Positions 18,666-27,055 of a stretch of 64,000 bases of DNA are shown in pieces (the first letter of the stretch is position 1; the number at the start of each line of letters is the position of its first letter). The stretch is from JAVWHP01 sp036639955 (GTDB taxonomy: Bacteria > Bacillota_I > Bacilli_A > Erysipelotrichales > Erysipelotrichaceae). Below the pieces are notes generated by a model. It was not told the DNA's origin. It did not search any database and saw only the letters and a program-made list of their open reading frames with translations. A program made the position numbers and the translations under genes. The DNA lies in contig JAVWHP010000001.1 in NCBI GenBank assembly GCA_036639955.1, forward strand, positions 1 to 64,000, in the 5' to 3' direction.

Positions 18666-19320
18666 ATTTATTTCCTCCTTTTTTATATATACAACTATCT
18701 TTTAATTTACAATTTGAACATCCACTTAGCATTTTTCCTTGTTCTTTATTACTTATTCCTATAATTGCTGTAATACTCTTTCTTGGATTTAATAAATTAC
18801 TTTTATCAGCATATAATCCTATAGCTTTATTAGCACCTATCACATCAATAAACTTACCTTGCATTTCTAAAGGTAAATCCCCATAACCACATGAATATCT
18901 TTCTGTAATAAACATATCTTTTTTAGCATATTGTATTTCTAATTCTTCTTGTATATTATTAGCATATTCTTCAATAGCAGCACTTGCACTTGCATCTACT
19001 ATTACTGCTTTTGCCATATCTTTGATTTGATATTTTTGAATTACTCTATCTATTTCAATGCCTAATGTCATTGCTATAAATATTACATGATGACTTTCTT
19101 TTAATAGTCTTTGGATATCTTCTCCTTCTAGTATAATTTCTTTATTAGCTAATTGCCCTTCTATTAATTCATATTCTTTATATGTATAACGTGGTTTTAT
19201 TACACCTAATGTTTCTTTACTAATGTTAGCTATATCATTTAATAATTTATCATCTACCATATCTTTATTATTTATTCCTAAACATTCTAGAATATTATTT
19301 AAATTTATATGTTTATTCAT
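18655..19320 (-). CDS. Stand-alone methionine synthase activation domain protein
   Basis: 221 residues from the ATG at 19320 (AAGGAAGTG upstream); a GTG three codons earlier is also open but sits on the ribosome site. It contains the MetH activation-domain signature RYSCGYGDLPLEMQ and the following RKSITAIIGIS. It ends in a Cys cluster CSNCKLKDSC that may hold an iron-sulfur centre or zinc. In full-length MetH this domain binds SAM and reactivates oxidised cob(II)alamin. Here it is the first gene of the unit, followed by the truncated MetH with overlapping frames, so the two products probably form one enzyme. Confidence 0.88.
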   Translation of the reverse strand: MNKHINLNNILECLGINNKDMVDDKLLNDIANISKETLGVIKPRYTYKEYELIEGQLANKEIILEGEDIQRLLKESHHVIFIAMTLGIEIDRVIQKYQIKDMAKAVIVDASASAAIEEYANNIQEELEIQYAKKDMFITERYSCGYGDLPLEMQGKFIDVIGANKAIGLYADKSNLLNPRKSITAIIGISNKEQGKMLSGCSNCKLKDSCIYKKGGNKCEK

Positions 19321-19425
19321 AGCTATCACTTCCTTTACTTTACATTTAGTATATCAAATTTTAACATTATACTATAAAAAAATAAAGTTAAATTACATAT
19401 ATTTCATATTTCTAACATAAATGGA

Positions 19426-19450
19426 ACAAAAAAAAGAGCTTTCGCCCTTA
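19426..19450 (-). terminator. Trigger factor terminator
   Basis: On the minus strand AAGGGC-GAAA-GCTCTT with a run of T. It lies 22 bases after the tig stop. Confidence 0.7.
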
Positions 19451-19471
19451 ATTTGTTTTGTTTATGTTTGA

Positions 19472-20749
19472 TTACGCAATAATTGCTTTTTCTACTAATT
19501 CCATTGCTCTACGGATTCTTAAGTCATAAGTAATAGCTTCATTGCTAATACGTTTTTTAACTTCTTCTAGGTCCATTGAGTACATTTTAGATATAGTTTC
19601 TAATTCTTTATTGATGTCTTCTTCGCTAATTTCGATATTTTCTTTTTTAGCAATAGCATCTAATACTAATCTTACGTTTACTTTTTGTACTGCATCGTTT
19701 CTCATTTGAGCTCTCATTGCTTTTTCGTCTTGTCCAGTCATTTGCATGAATTGGTCCATTCCAAATCCTTGTTGTTGAAGTCTTTGATCGAAGTCTCTCA
19801 TTAATGTATCTGTTTCGTCTTCAATCATTGCTTCTGGAATATCTACAGTAGAACTTGCAATAATAGCATCTAAGATAGCTCCATTATATTTGTTGTTAGC
19901 TTCTTGTTTTTTAGCGTTTAATAGAGCTTCTTTTTGGTTAGCTTTATATTCTTCAATAGTAGCTACTCCTTCAATTTCTGCTTGTTTTACTAATTCATCA
20001 TCAGCTGCTGGTAATTCTTTTGTTTTAATTTCATGTACTGTTACTTTAAATACTACATCAGCACCTGCTAAATCAGGAGCTCCGTATTCTGCTGGGAATG
20101 TAACATTAATATCTTTAGTTTCTTCACTCTTGAATCCGATTACTTGTTCTTCAAATCCTGGAATAAATGAGTTAGATCCTATTTCTAATGGATAGCTTTC
20201 GCCTTTTCCACCTTCAAATGCTACTCCGTCTTTGAATCCTTCAAAGTCAATAATAGCAGTATCACCATTTTCAACTACTCCGTCTTCTTTAACGATCATA
20301 TCAGCAAACTTAGCTTGTAATTCAGCTACTTTAGCTTCTACTTCTTCATCGCTTACTACTGCTTCATCTTTAGTAATCTTTAGGCCTTTGTATTCTCCTA
20401 ATGTTACTTCTGGTTTAACTGTAATAACAAATGTTAATTTTACTTCAGTTTCATTCATATCATCTAGTTTTAATTCTGGACGAGCAATTAATTCTATTTT
20501 ATGTTCTTCGATTCCTGCCATTAATGCATCTTGTGCTACTGCTTCTACTGCTTCCATTAGAATGTTTTGTGCACCGATGTGTTTAATTGCTAATGCTTTA
20601 GGAGCTTGACCTTCTCTAAAACCATCAATTTTTACTTTTTTTACTAATTTGTCTGTTGCTTTAGTTTGTGCTGTTTTCCAAGCATCACCATTTACTGTTA
20701 CTTTTAATTCACCTTGTGAATGTTCGATTAAATTCCATGTAGAACTCAT
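19472..20749 (-). CDS. tig: Trigger factor
   Basis: 425-residue ribosome-bound chaperone and prolyl isomerase. The N-terminal ribosome-docking motif is GFREGQAPKAL near residue 43. The FKBP-like domain (about 150-240) contains NGDTAIIDFEGFKDG, and the long helical C-terminal arms follow. The AGGAGG site fits the start. It stands 46 bases downstream of the unknown pair 20796-21776 and may be read through from there. The clp partner genes that often follow tig are not in this window. Confidence 0.96.
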   Translation of the reverse strand: MSSTWNLIEHSQGELKVTVNGDAWKTAQTKATDKLVKKVKIDGFREGQAPKALAIKHIGAQNILMEAVEAVAQDALMAGIEEHKIELIARPELKLDDMNETEVKLTFVITVKPEVTLGEYKGLKITKDEAVVSDEEVEAKVAELQAKFADMIVKEDGVVENGDTAIIDFEGFKDGVAFEGGKGESYPLEIGSNSFIPGFEEQVIGFKSEETKDINVTFPAEYGAPDLAGADVVFKVTVHEIKTKELPAADDELVKQAEIEGVATIEEYKANQKEALLNAKKQEANNKYNGAILDAIIASSTVDIPEAMIEDETDTLMRDFDQRLQQQGFGMDQFMQMTGQDEKAMRAQMRNDAVQKVNVRLVLDAIAKKENIEISEEDINKELETISKMYSMDLEEVKKRISNEAITYDLRIRRAMELVEKAIIA

Positions 20750-20795
20750 TGTTCGTACCTCCTATAAATACTTTTATTTGCTAGATATCTAATTT

Positions 20796-21527
20796 CTAAA
20801 TATCATGCTTATATAATAATAAGGCATAATCACCTATTTTAGCAAGTGATTTTTTCGAAATAAAGCTATTATAGCCCTCTTCGTCTTGATTTGCTTTAAA
20901 AACATAGCAAACTATTGCCTTTGCTAGTGAAATCGATTCATCTTCTTCAACATTTTGAGGTAGCTTTAAATATAATTCTTTTATTAAAGTATCTACACAC
21001 AACTTTAAAAAAGATGGATTATCATTTTCAAACCAGTCACTTAATAAGTTAAAAGCTAATATAGCTCCATCACTTTCTAATGGTGGTTCTAAATAACATG
21101 GCATAAAATCATATACCATTTCCTCATCTTCTAAATGAATATTTTCATTTACTTGTTGTTCTATCAAACACTCAATAATTAAACTCCTTAGAAAGTAATT
21201 TGGTTTATCATTCAAATACTCTTCTATCTCTTTTAAATAATTTCTTATATTACTTCCTTTTAATAATTCTAAAGCCATAAACTGTAATTCAGCATTCTTA
21301 CTTTTTAATAATTCAGGTATATCTTCAAAACTATAACTAATACCTGGTTTATTATAATCTAATTCACTTTTACATTCATTATAGTATCTTATAATGATAT
21401 CTTCTGCATCTTTAGGAATATAAGGCATTTTAAGTTCATCTTCACATAGTCCATAAGCTTCTTTATAGTCTCCATCTTTTATAGCTTTTTCTATTCCATT
21501 TATAATTTCTTTATAGTATATATCCAT
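20796..21527 (-). CDS. DUF3196-like helical repeat protein
   Basis: 243 residues, acidic and helix-rich, beginning with YYKEIINGIEKAIKDGDYKE, which resembles TPR-like DUF3196 proteins of low-GC Gram-positives. Alternating helices with conserved Leu spacing suggest a protein-binding scaffold. No catalytic motif or membrane segment is seen. AAGGAG precedes the ATG. It sits 9 bases after the small gene at 21537-21776 and just before tig. Confidence 0.6.
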   Translation of the reverse strand: MDIYYKEIINGIEKAIKDGDYKEAYGLCEDELKMPYIPKDAEDIIIRYYNECKSELDYNKPGISYSFEDIPELLKSKNAELQFMALELLKGSNIRNYLKEIEEYLNDKPNYFLRSLIIECLIEQQVNENIHLEDEEMVYDFMPCYLEPPLESDGAILAFNLLSDWFENDNPSFLKLCVDTLIKELYLKLPQNVEEDESISLAKAIVCYVFKANQDEEGYNSFISKKSLAKIGDYALLLYKHDI

Positions 21528-21536
21528 CTTTTCTCC

Positions 21537-21776
21537 TTATACAATATTTAATAAAAAGGGATCTTCTTTATTAGATTCTAGTTTAATGAATTTATCTTTG
21601 ATAAATTCATTAATTAGAATTAGTATTTCTTCCAAATTATGCTCAGTGCCATCGCATCTTAGGTAGACACCATTACATGCACAACTTCCTACTGTGTGTA
21701 GTGAGTATTCAATACCTTGTTTTTTTAAATACATGTTTACGTTATTCATAGTTATTAAGTCCATTACTTTATACAT
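21537..21776 (-). CDS. Small hypothetical protein with a CxC motif
   Basis: 79 residues with a strong AAAGGAGTGAT site. The middle carries HTVGSCACNGVYLRCDG, with three Cys close together, and the C-terminal half is amphipathic and acidic. It recalls small Firmicutes proteins with a conserved Cys pair, but I cannot name the family with confidence. A metal site or redox role is possible (inference). It is cotranscribed with the helical repeat protein downstream. Confidence 0.6.
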   Translation of the reverse strand: MYKVMDLITMNNVNMYLKKQGIEYSLHTVGSCACNGVYLRCDGTEHNLEEILILINEFIKDKFIKLESNKEDPFLLNIV

Positions 21777-21822
21777 TGTATCACTCCTTTGTTTGTTTAA
21801 TATAACATTTATTTTTTAATTA

Positions 21823-21835
21823 TACAACAGTTGTA
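21823..21835. promoter_or_regulatory. Perfect palindrome at the 21776 promoter
   Basis: TACAACAGTTGTA, a 13-base palindrome that overlaps the 5' end of a minus-strand TATAAT (21824-21819). It is a possible operator for the small unknown gene. Confidence 0.35.
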
Positions 21836-21887
21836 CTTCTATAATATTCATTAATTATTTATATTTTAAAAATAATTAAAATAGTAG

Positions 21888-21916
21888 TTGAATTATGCTT
21901 AAATATTTGGTATTAT
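21888..21916 (+). promoter_or_regulatory. tRNA-Arg promoter
   Basis: TTGAAT (21888-21893), a 17-base spacer and TATTAT (21911-21916), about 27 bases before the tRNA 5' end. Confidence 0.7.
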
Positions 21917-21942
21917 ATTAAAGCAATAAATCAAGAAATTAT

Positions 21943-22019
21943 GTCCACGTAGCTCAGCTGGATAGAGCATGCGCCTTCTAAGCGCACGGTCGAGCGTTCG
22001 AATCGCCCCGTGGACACCA
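21943..22019 (+). tRNA. tRNA-Arg (anticodon TCT)
   Basis: A full cloverleaf: acceptor GTCCACG pairs with CGTGGAC, D arm with AGCTCAGCTGGATAGAGC, anticodon stem GCGCC/GGCGC-like with loop CTTCTAA giving anticodon TCT, T arm with GTTCGAATC, and an encoded CCA end. It reads AGA/AGG, codons that appear heavily used in this AT-rich genome. It is transcribed alone on the plus strand and ends in a strong terminator. Confidence 0.96.
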
Positions 22020-22030
22020 ATTATAAAACT

Positions 22031-22055
22031 AGCCCCTAATTAGGGGCTTTTTTTT
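22031..22055 (+). terminator. tRNA-Arg terminator
   Basis: AGCCCC-TAAT-TAGGGGCT stem followed by eight or more T on the plus strand. Confidence 0.85.
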
Positions 22056-22509
22056 ATAAGAATTTAAATTCTACTTTAATATTATTTGTTTCTATTTCCA
22101 CTAATGCATATGAAGGGGCTTTACCATCACGTGAACGCCATAAACTACCTGGATTGATAAGTCTTATCCCTTCTATAGTTTCATCGTTAGAAACGTGCGT
22201 ATGACCATAGAACACAACATCATAACCATTCTCTTTAGCATAAGTAGCTATTCTACCTATTGGTAAATAACCATAAAACTGATGAGAATGTATAACCAAT
22301 ATCCTATATCCACATATTTCTAAACACTCACTATTAGGATAATCATTATAATCATTATTACCACTAACAATAACTAAATCATTAAAATTAGCATTATCAT
22401 CCTCTACATCACCACAATGTATTTTATAATCATAACTACTATACTCATCTAACAAACTACTAACAACATCACTCTTACCATGAGAATCACTCATCAACAA
22501 TATTTTCAT
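22054..22509 (-). CDS. YfcE/MJ0936-family metallophosphoesterase
   Basis: 151 residues from the ATG at 22509 (GGTGAT upstream), six codons inside the longest frame. The calcineurin-like metal motifs are complete: SDSHG, HCGDV, VSGNND, VIHSH and YGHTH. Family members hydrolyse phosphodiesters in vitro, and the cellular substrate is unknown. The stop codon lies at the edge of the tRNA terminator of the opposite strand. Confidence 0.9.
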   Translation of the reverse strand: MKILLMSDSHGKSDVVSSLLDEYSSYDYKIHCGDVEDDNANFNDLVIVSGNNDYNDYPNSECLEICGYRILVIHSHQFYGYLPIGRIATYAKENGYDVVFYGHTHVSNDETIEGIRLINPGSLWRSRDGKAPSYALVEIETNNIKVEFKFL

Positions 22510-22569
22510 TTTTATCACCATAACCATTATATAATATAAACTACTATATTTAAAGATATTTATAACTTA

Positions 22570-23523
22570 TTAGTATTCATTAAATATTATATTAGAAATA
22601 ACTATAGTATCTTCATTACTACCATGAATATTAACAACCTCATTATCAACCATCACCTTTAACTTATCTACCCCTATAGCATTATTAATACTTAAAGCTA
22701 AAGTATATAAAGCATCTTTCTTAACTGTATTATCTACATCTAATATATTCTTATTCATATATAAAGTTATACATTGTTCTTCTAATACTGGATCTTTTAC
22801 ATTACTTATAGATTCTATAAATAAATTAGATTCTAATGAACTACTAACACTTATACTTTTAACTATTTCATTAGCTATATCTTTTAAATTCATTAAATTA
22901 TTATTTATTCTCTTACTCATAGGTACATAATATAATTTATTATTTATCATTTTCATATAATAAATAGTTATATTACTTGTATCATGTATATATTTATTAC
23001 TTAATTCAAAATTATTTATTCCTATTCTTTTATCTATTTTATCTGCTATAGGAGTTCCATTTTTAAACATTGTTAGTTGTTTATCATTAACATATAGTCT
23101 TATACTGTTTATTTCTTTAAATTGTAGACATCCATAGCTTAATGCTTCTAATACTTTTAGTTCATTTTCTTTATTTATTTCTAATAGTTTATCATTAAAA
23201 TATAAGTTAGCTATTCCTTCTGTAATATTAACTTTTAATAATTCAGTATCATTATTTAAAATAGAATGAAAACTTGAGTCTGAAAAATTAGACATCTTAT
23301 TTATCATTAGTTTTAGTTTATCCTCTATTTTTAAATTTAAATCTATTTTAATATTTAAAGGCACTAAAAGATTATCGTTATCTAATTCATATATAAACAT
23401 ATTATCTTTAGGGATTGTTACTACACTACTTGTAGGGTTTGGTAGTACTTTAATACTTATATATAGTACTAAGCATATTAGTCCTAGAATTAGTGACATT
23501 TCTTTTTTTAATGTTATTTTCAT
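22570..23523 (-). CDS. GerMN-domain lipoprotein-like or membrane-anchored protein
   Basis: 317 residues from the ATG at 23523 (GAGGTG upstream). An N-terminal membrane segment (about 8-27) is followed by two repeats that look like GerMN domains, one near residues 60-150 and one near 205-310; the second contains LYTLALSINNAIGVDKLKVMVD. GerM in Bacillus is a forespore-septum protein needed for sporulation and germination. Gene neighbours (C39-like peptidase, murI, gerE) fit a spore envelope role. There is no clear lipobox Cys. Confidence 0.7.
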   Translation of the reverse strand: MKITLKKEMSLILGLICLVLYISIKVLPNPTSSVVTIPKDNMFIYELDNDNLLVPLNIKIDLNLKIEDKLKLMINKMSNFSDSSFHSILNNDTELLKVNITEGIANLYFNDKLLEINKENELKVLEALSYGCLQFKEINSIRLYVNDKQLTMFKNGTPIADKIDKRIGINNFELSNKYIHDTSNITIYYMKMINNKLYYVPMSKRINNNLMNLKDIANEIVKSISVSSSLESNLFIESISNVKDPVLEEQCITLYMNKNILDVDNTVKKDALYTLALSINNAIGVDKLKVMVDNEVVNIHGSNEDTIVISNIIFNEY

Positions 23524-23582
23524 ATTACACCTCAATAATTAATATGTTTATATTATTAAAAAAAGAATAGTATTATATAATT

Positions 23583-24833
23583 TTATCTTACTACTACTGC
23601 GTAAGAGTTTAATGTGTAGTAGCTTTGGTTGAATAAATTATAGTTGATCCAGTTTTGTCCAAAGGCTGGATCGTTGATTAGGTATTGGTTAGTGTTATCA
23701 TCATATCCTATTATTAATATCGCATGTACATTTAGCACTTGTTTTCCGTATGGTGTATTTACATATATAGGTGTAAAATAACCTGATACACAGTAAGCTA
23801 CTACTGGATTTCCCGCTTTTATTTCAGCTCTAATTTGTTCTGGTGTTGCTCCACTAAAGTCTGTCACATTACCGTATTTTGCTCCATAATTTGCTAATGG
23901 TTTGGGATTTATTGTATGTGGTTGATTTTCTGGTTTTACATCATATTGTGAATGTATAAAGCCGTGTTCAGGATTATCAGAGGTTGGTATTCCGTCCATA
24001 AAACTATGATAACTTATGTTAGTGGCATTACCTTTGTATTGTAAGGCCATTAGAAGTGATGCTGCTTCACATCCTTGAGGAGCACCATTAGCCATTTGAT
24101 TTATAAAAGGTACTCTTAGTTTTACTACATTTTCATTATATTTTTGTATTCTTAGGGCTTCTGCTTTATCACGTTCTATGATCAAACTAGGTACATCTTC
24201 AATCTTATTACTTAAATCTTCTTTAAGTTTAATATTCTTTACTAACTTTATGGCAGCTAATGCTGCTTCATAATCAGCATTACTTGCATTACTAGTTATA
24301 GTACCACTATCATTAAATAATGTAGATACGCTAGTATTAGCAGCTATGTAGTTATCAAATTGTTTGATAACTACATTAGCTCTTTTATTTAGTTCTACTT
24401 TACAATTAGTATTAGCTTCAATAGCAGTCTTTACTTGTCTTTTAATTTCTTTAATATTCTTACTTTGAATGTAATCTATTATTACTCCATCTTTAAGCCA
24501 TGAGTTAATACTAGTATTAACTCTAAATAATTTTTTAATAGAATCTATTTCTACCATAAATTTATTCCTTATTGTTTCATCTTCTATAATATTTATATCT
24601 TTTAGAATAATATCTATATCATCTTTAGTAGTACTATCTTTTATATAACTCTTACTACTATCTATATATAAATTATCTATAGATAATCTTATATTCTTTT
24701 CTAAATTAATATTATATTCAATTCTATAATTTTCTGCTTGTACATAAAAACTGGTAGCTCCTACTACTATAAAACTAATAAATAAGAAAATAATGACACT
24801 TTTCTTAAAGTGCTTTCTTTTAGTTATATTCAT
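23583..24833 (-). CDS. Secreted C39-like cysteine peptidase
   Basis: 416 residues. An N-terminal signal peptide or anchor (residues 10-32) is followed by a helical region (about 35-230) and a C-terminal papain-like C39_2 domain. The catalytic Cys lies in APQGCEAASLLMAL, the His in NVHAILIIGYDD and the assisting Asn/Asp in INDPAFG. Such proteins act outside the cytoplasmic membrane on peptides or cell-wall proteins. GGAGG fits the start. It lies behind the murI terminator and is probably a separate unit with the GerMN gene. Confidence 0.85.
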   Translation of the reverse strand: MNITKRKHFKKSVIIFLFISFIVVGATSFYVQAENYRIEYNINLEKNIRLSIDNLYIDSSKSYIKDSTTKDDIDIILKDINIIEDETIRNKFMVEIDSIKKLFRVNTSINSWLKDGVIIDYIQSKNIKEIKRQVKTAIEANTNCKVELNKRANVVIKQFDNYIAANTSVSTLFNDSGTITSNASNADYEAALAAIKLVKNIKLKEDLSNKIEDVPSLIIERDKAEALRIQKYNENVVKLRVPFINQMANGAPQGCEAASLLMALQYKGNATNISYHSFMDGIPTSDNPEHGFIHSQYDVKPENQPHTINPKPLANYGAKYGNVTDFSGATPEQIRAEIKAGNPVVAYCVSGYFTPIYVNTPYGKQVLNVHAILIIGYDDNTNQYLINDPAFGQNWINYNLFNQSYYTLNSYAVVVR

Positions 24834-24913
24834 ATATTGCCCTCCACGACCTCTTTATATGATTATAGCACTATTAATTAGTTATAAGTATTTACTAATT
24901 TGTATAAAGTATA

Positions 24914-24953
24914 GAAAAAAATAGCAATATTAGTTTTTTACACTTAATATTAC
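24914..24953 (-). terminator. murI terminator
   Basis: 9-bp AT-rich stem (arms 24945-24953 and 24924-24932) with a run of seven T on the minus strand. It touches the murI stop codon. Confidence 0.6.
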
Positions 24954-25705
24954 TATAGTTTTATAAAGTTCACCTTATATTCATCATTTAATATTAAACT
25001 ACTTTGTTCATTCATTTCTTCTTCATCTTTAGTTGTATAAATTTTAACACTACCTTCATTATCAATCTTTTCTAAGTTTATTTGTTTAACTATAGCATTA
25101 TTAGAATCTAATACTTTATAGTCTCCACAATTATATATTTGGTTAATTATTAATGGATAGTGTGTACATCCTAATATTACAGTATCTATAGTATTTACAT
25201 AATCTTTTAAATATAAGTTTACTGCTTGTTGGATCCAATCATTAGGTGCACCTTGTTCTATAAAAGGTACTAGTTTTGGACAAGCTACTTCATTAACTTT
25301 AATGTTAGGATAATATTCATTTATTAGTTTACTATATATATGAGTATTTATAGTAGCATTAGTAGCCATCACTAATATATTTTTATTAGTAGCATCTAAT
25401 TGTTTAATCGTAGGTTTAATAATATCATATAATATAATATTAGGATATTTAATCCTTAATTTATCTATAGCATTAGCACATATAGTATTACAAGCTATTA
25501 CTACTTTATTAATGTTGATACTTATAAAGTAGTTTATAATCTTACATGCATTAATATAGATTTGTTCAGGGTTTAAATCACCATATGGTGCATTAATCTG
25601 GTCACCAATAAATATATAATCATAGTTAGGATAAGCATTAACTAGAGCTTTTAATACTAATATCCCACCAAGGCCTGAATCACAGACACCTATTTTAGTA
25701 TCCAT
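24953..25705 (-). CDS. murI: Glutamate racemase
   Basis: 250 residues. It makes D-glutamate for peptidoglycan in the cytosol. The cofactor-independent racemase signatures are DSGLGG near residue 10, the first catalytic Cys in ACNTICANA near 72 and the second in LGCTHYPLI near 180. It begins one base after the VanY-like gene and has only a weak ribosome site, so translational coupling with that gene is likely. Confidence 0.93.
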   Translation of the reverse strand: MDTKIGVCDSGLGGILVLKALVNAYPNYDYIFIGDQINAPYGDLNPEQIYINACKIINYFISININKVVIACNTICANAIDKLRIKYPNIILYDIIKPTIKQLDATNKNILVMATNATINTHIYSKLINEYYPNIKVNEVACPKLVPFIEQGAPNDWIQQAVNLYLKDYVNTIDTVILGCTHYPLIINQIYNCGDYKVLDSNNAIVKQINLEKIDNEGSVKIYTTKDEEEMNEQSSLILNDEYKVNFIKL

Positions 25706-25706
25706 A

Positions 25707-26723
25707 CTATTTTACCAACTCATTTAATGTTATTTTTTTATCATATAAAACCTTAGCATTCTTTTCCCCAACATATCTTAAAGTAAAAGGTTGATATTCT
25801 TTTCCAGTAGTTTGTCCTTCACCTTTAGGATATCTAATTGTAAAACCATATCTATAAGCATTTTCTTCTAACCAAACTATCTGTTTCTGTTTATTCTCAT
25901 CTTTAACTTTAGTTTCATCTTCTTCATTAACAACTGGTGTAAAAGTAACATTTAAACCTAATTGACCTTCATTAAAACCAGGCATATCAGCATATAAATG
26001 ATATTTATCAGCACCAAACTTTAATAATGTAGATTCATATAACTTCATTTGATCATCATAACTAATAAAACCACTAGTTAATATTAAATTACCACAAGTT
26101 TGATCATTAATAACTTTAGCATCACTACACAATCTAGTTAAAGGCTCTAAAACTTCACTTCTAACATATAAATCATTAGTAGCTGAATTAGCATTAAGAT
26201 GAGGTATATCAACTACCTTAACTAAATTAGTAGGAACATAATAACCTAAACTTTGATTATTCTTTAATATTAAATTCATATCACTAGGATTAATAACTAA
26301 AGTCGCTTTAGGATTATAACTACCTAAAGTATCAAAACTCTTCTTAAGATTATCATAATTATAATTATTCAATAAAACATTAAAACTATTATAATCAAAA
26401 TAACTACGATAATTATTAACAAAATCAATAATAAACTGCTTATCCTTAGGCTGTTTACTAAAAGCTAAATCATAATAAACAACATTATGAATATCAAAAT
26501 TAGATAAATTGATATAAGGCATAAAGTCATCAGGCTTTAACTGTTGTTGAATTAAATAATTTATATCATCAGGCTTAGTAATATACTTTAATATATCTTC
26601 TCTATTCTCTTTAGTAGCATAGGGATAACGAGCTAAGGGATCATAACGTTTATCCATAATAGAAAAACAAGTAATAAATAATAATACTAAAACTATTATG
26701 AATCCAATTCTTTTTGCTTTCAA
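25707..26723 (-). CDS. VanY/M15B carboxypeptidase-like protein without catalytic residues
   Basis: 338 residues from a TTG at 26723, preceded by GAGGTGAT; the ATG frame further up crosses the promoter and has no ribosome site. A signal anchor occupies residues 4-22. The C-terminal half follows the VanY D-alanyl-D-alanine carboxypeptidase fold (LTSGFISYDDQMKLYES, WLEENAYRYGFTIRYPKG). Where active enzymes have SEHQTGLAVD this protein has NEGQLGLNVT (His replaced by Gly253, Asp by Thr). Where they have YEPWHxRYVG it has YQPFTLRYVG (Glu to Gln, His to Thr314). All zinc ligands and the catalytic Glu are gone. It is probably a cell-wall-binding pseudoenzyme, coupled to murI and next to gerE. Confidence 0.8.
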   Translation of the reverse strand: MKAKRIGFIIVLVLLFITCFSIMDKRYDPLARYPYATKENREDILKYITKPDDINYLIQQQLKPDDFMPYINLSNFDIHNVVYYDLAFSKQPKDKQFIIDFVNNYRSYFDYNSFNVLLNNYNYDNLKKSFDTLGSYNPKATLVINPSDMNLILKNNQSLGYYVPTNLVKVVDIPHLNANSATNDLYVRSEVLEPLTRLCSDAKVINDQTCGNLILTSGFISYDDQMKLYESTLLKFGADKYHLYADMPGFNEGQLGLNVTFTPVVNEEDETKVKDENKQKQIVWLEENAYRYGFTIRYPKGEGQTTGKEYQPFTLRYVGEKNAKVLYDKKITLNELVK

Positions 26724-26780
26724 AATATCACCTCGTAGTTTATTATACCAAAATTTAAAGCGAATTAACATATATAAATA

Positions 26781-26812
26781 AAATAAACAGGAGTTAAACC
26801 TCCTGTTTATTT
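26781..26812 (-). terminator. gerE terminator
   Basis: 13-bp perfect stem (arms 26781-26793 and 26800-26812) whose base meets the gerE stop codon, with T-rich DNA after it. Confidence 0.8.
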
Positions 26813-27015
26813 TATAAGTGAAGTTCACCTAGTTTGATTAATTCTATAATAGCTTGACTTCGTCCTTTAACATCTAATTTAAGAATAACATTAGATATAT
26901 GATTACGAACTGTTTTATCACTTATAGATAGTTCTTTAGCAATAGCTGAAGTAGTATAGTTATTTATAAGTAATTCAAAGATGACTCTTTCTCTTTTAGT
27001 TAAAATAGTTTGCAT
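26812..27015 (-). CDS. gerE: GerE-like LuxR-type transcription regulator
   Basis: 67 residues, only a LuxR/GerE helix-turn-helix domain with no receiver. The sequence LTKRERVIFELL, SDKTVRNHISN and VKGRSQAIIEL is very close to Bacillus GerE (74 residues), which controls late spore-coat genes in the mother cell. The ribosome site is weak (GAGTTGAT). Isolated GerE-type proteins also occur outside spore formers, but the other spore-type genes in this window support the assignment. Confidence 0.85.
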   Translation of the reverse strand: MQTILTKRERVIFELLINNYTTSAIAKELSISDKTVRNHISNVILKLDVKGRSQAIIELIKLGELHL

Positions 27016-27055
27016 ATTATCAACTCAACTTTCTTTACAGTCTATATTATGCAGA

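Noticed and set aside
19321..19471. SAM or cobalamin riboswitch before the methionine unit
   Set aside because: The 150-base gap has only a possible promoter and the tig terminator; no S-box or B12-box conserved segments are present.
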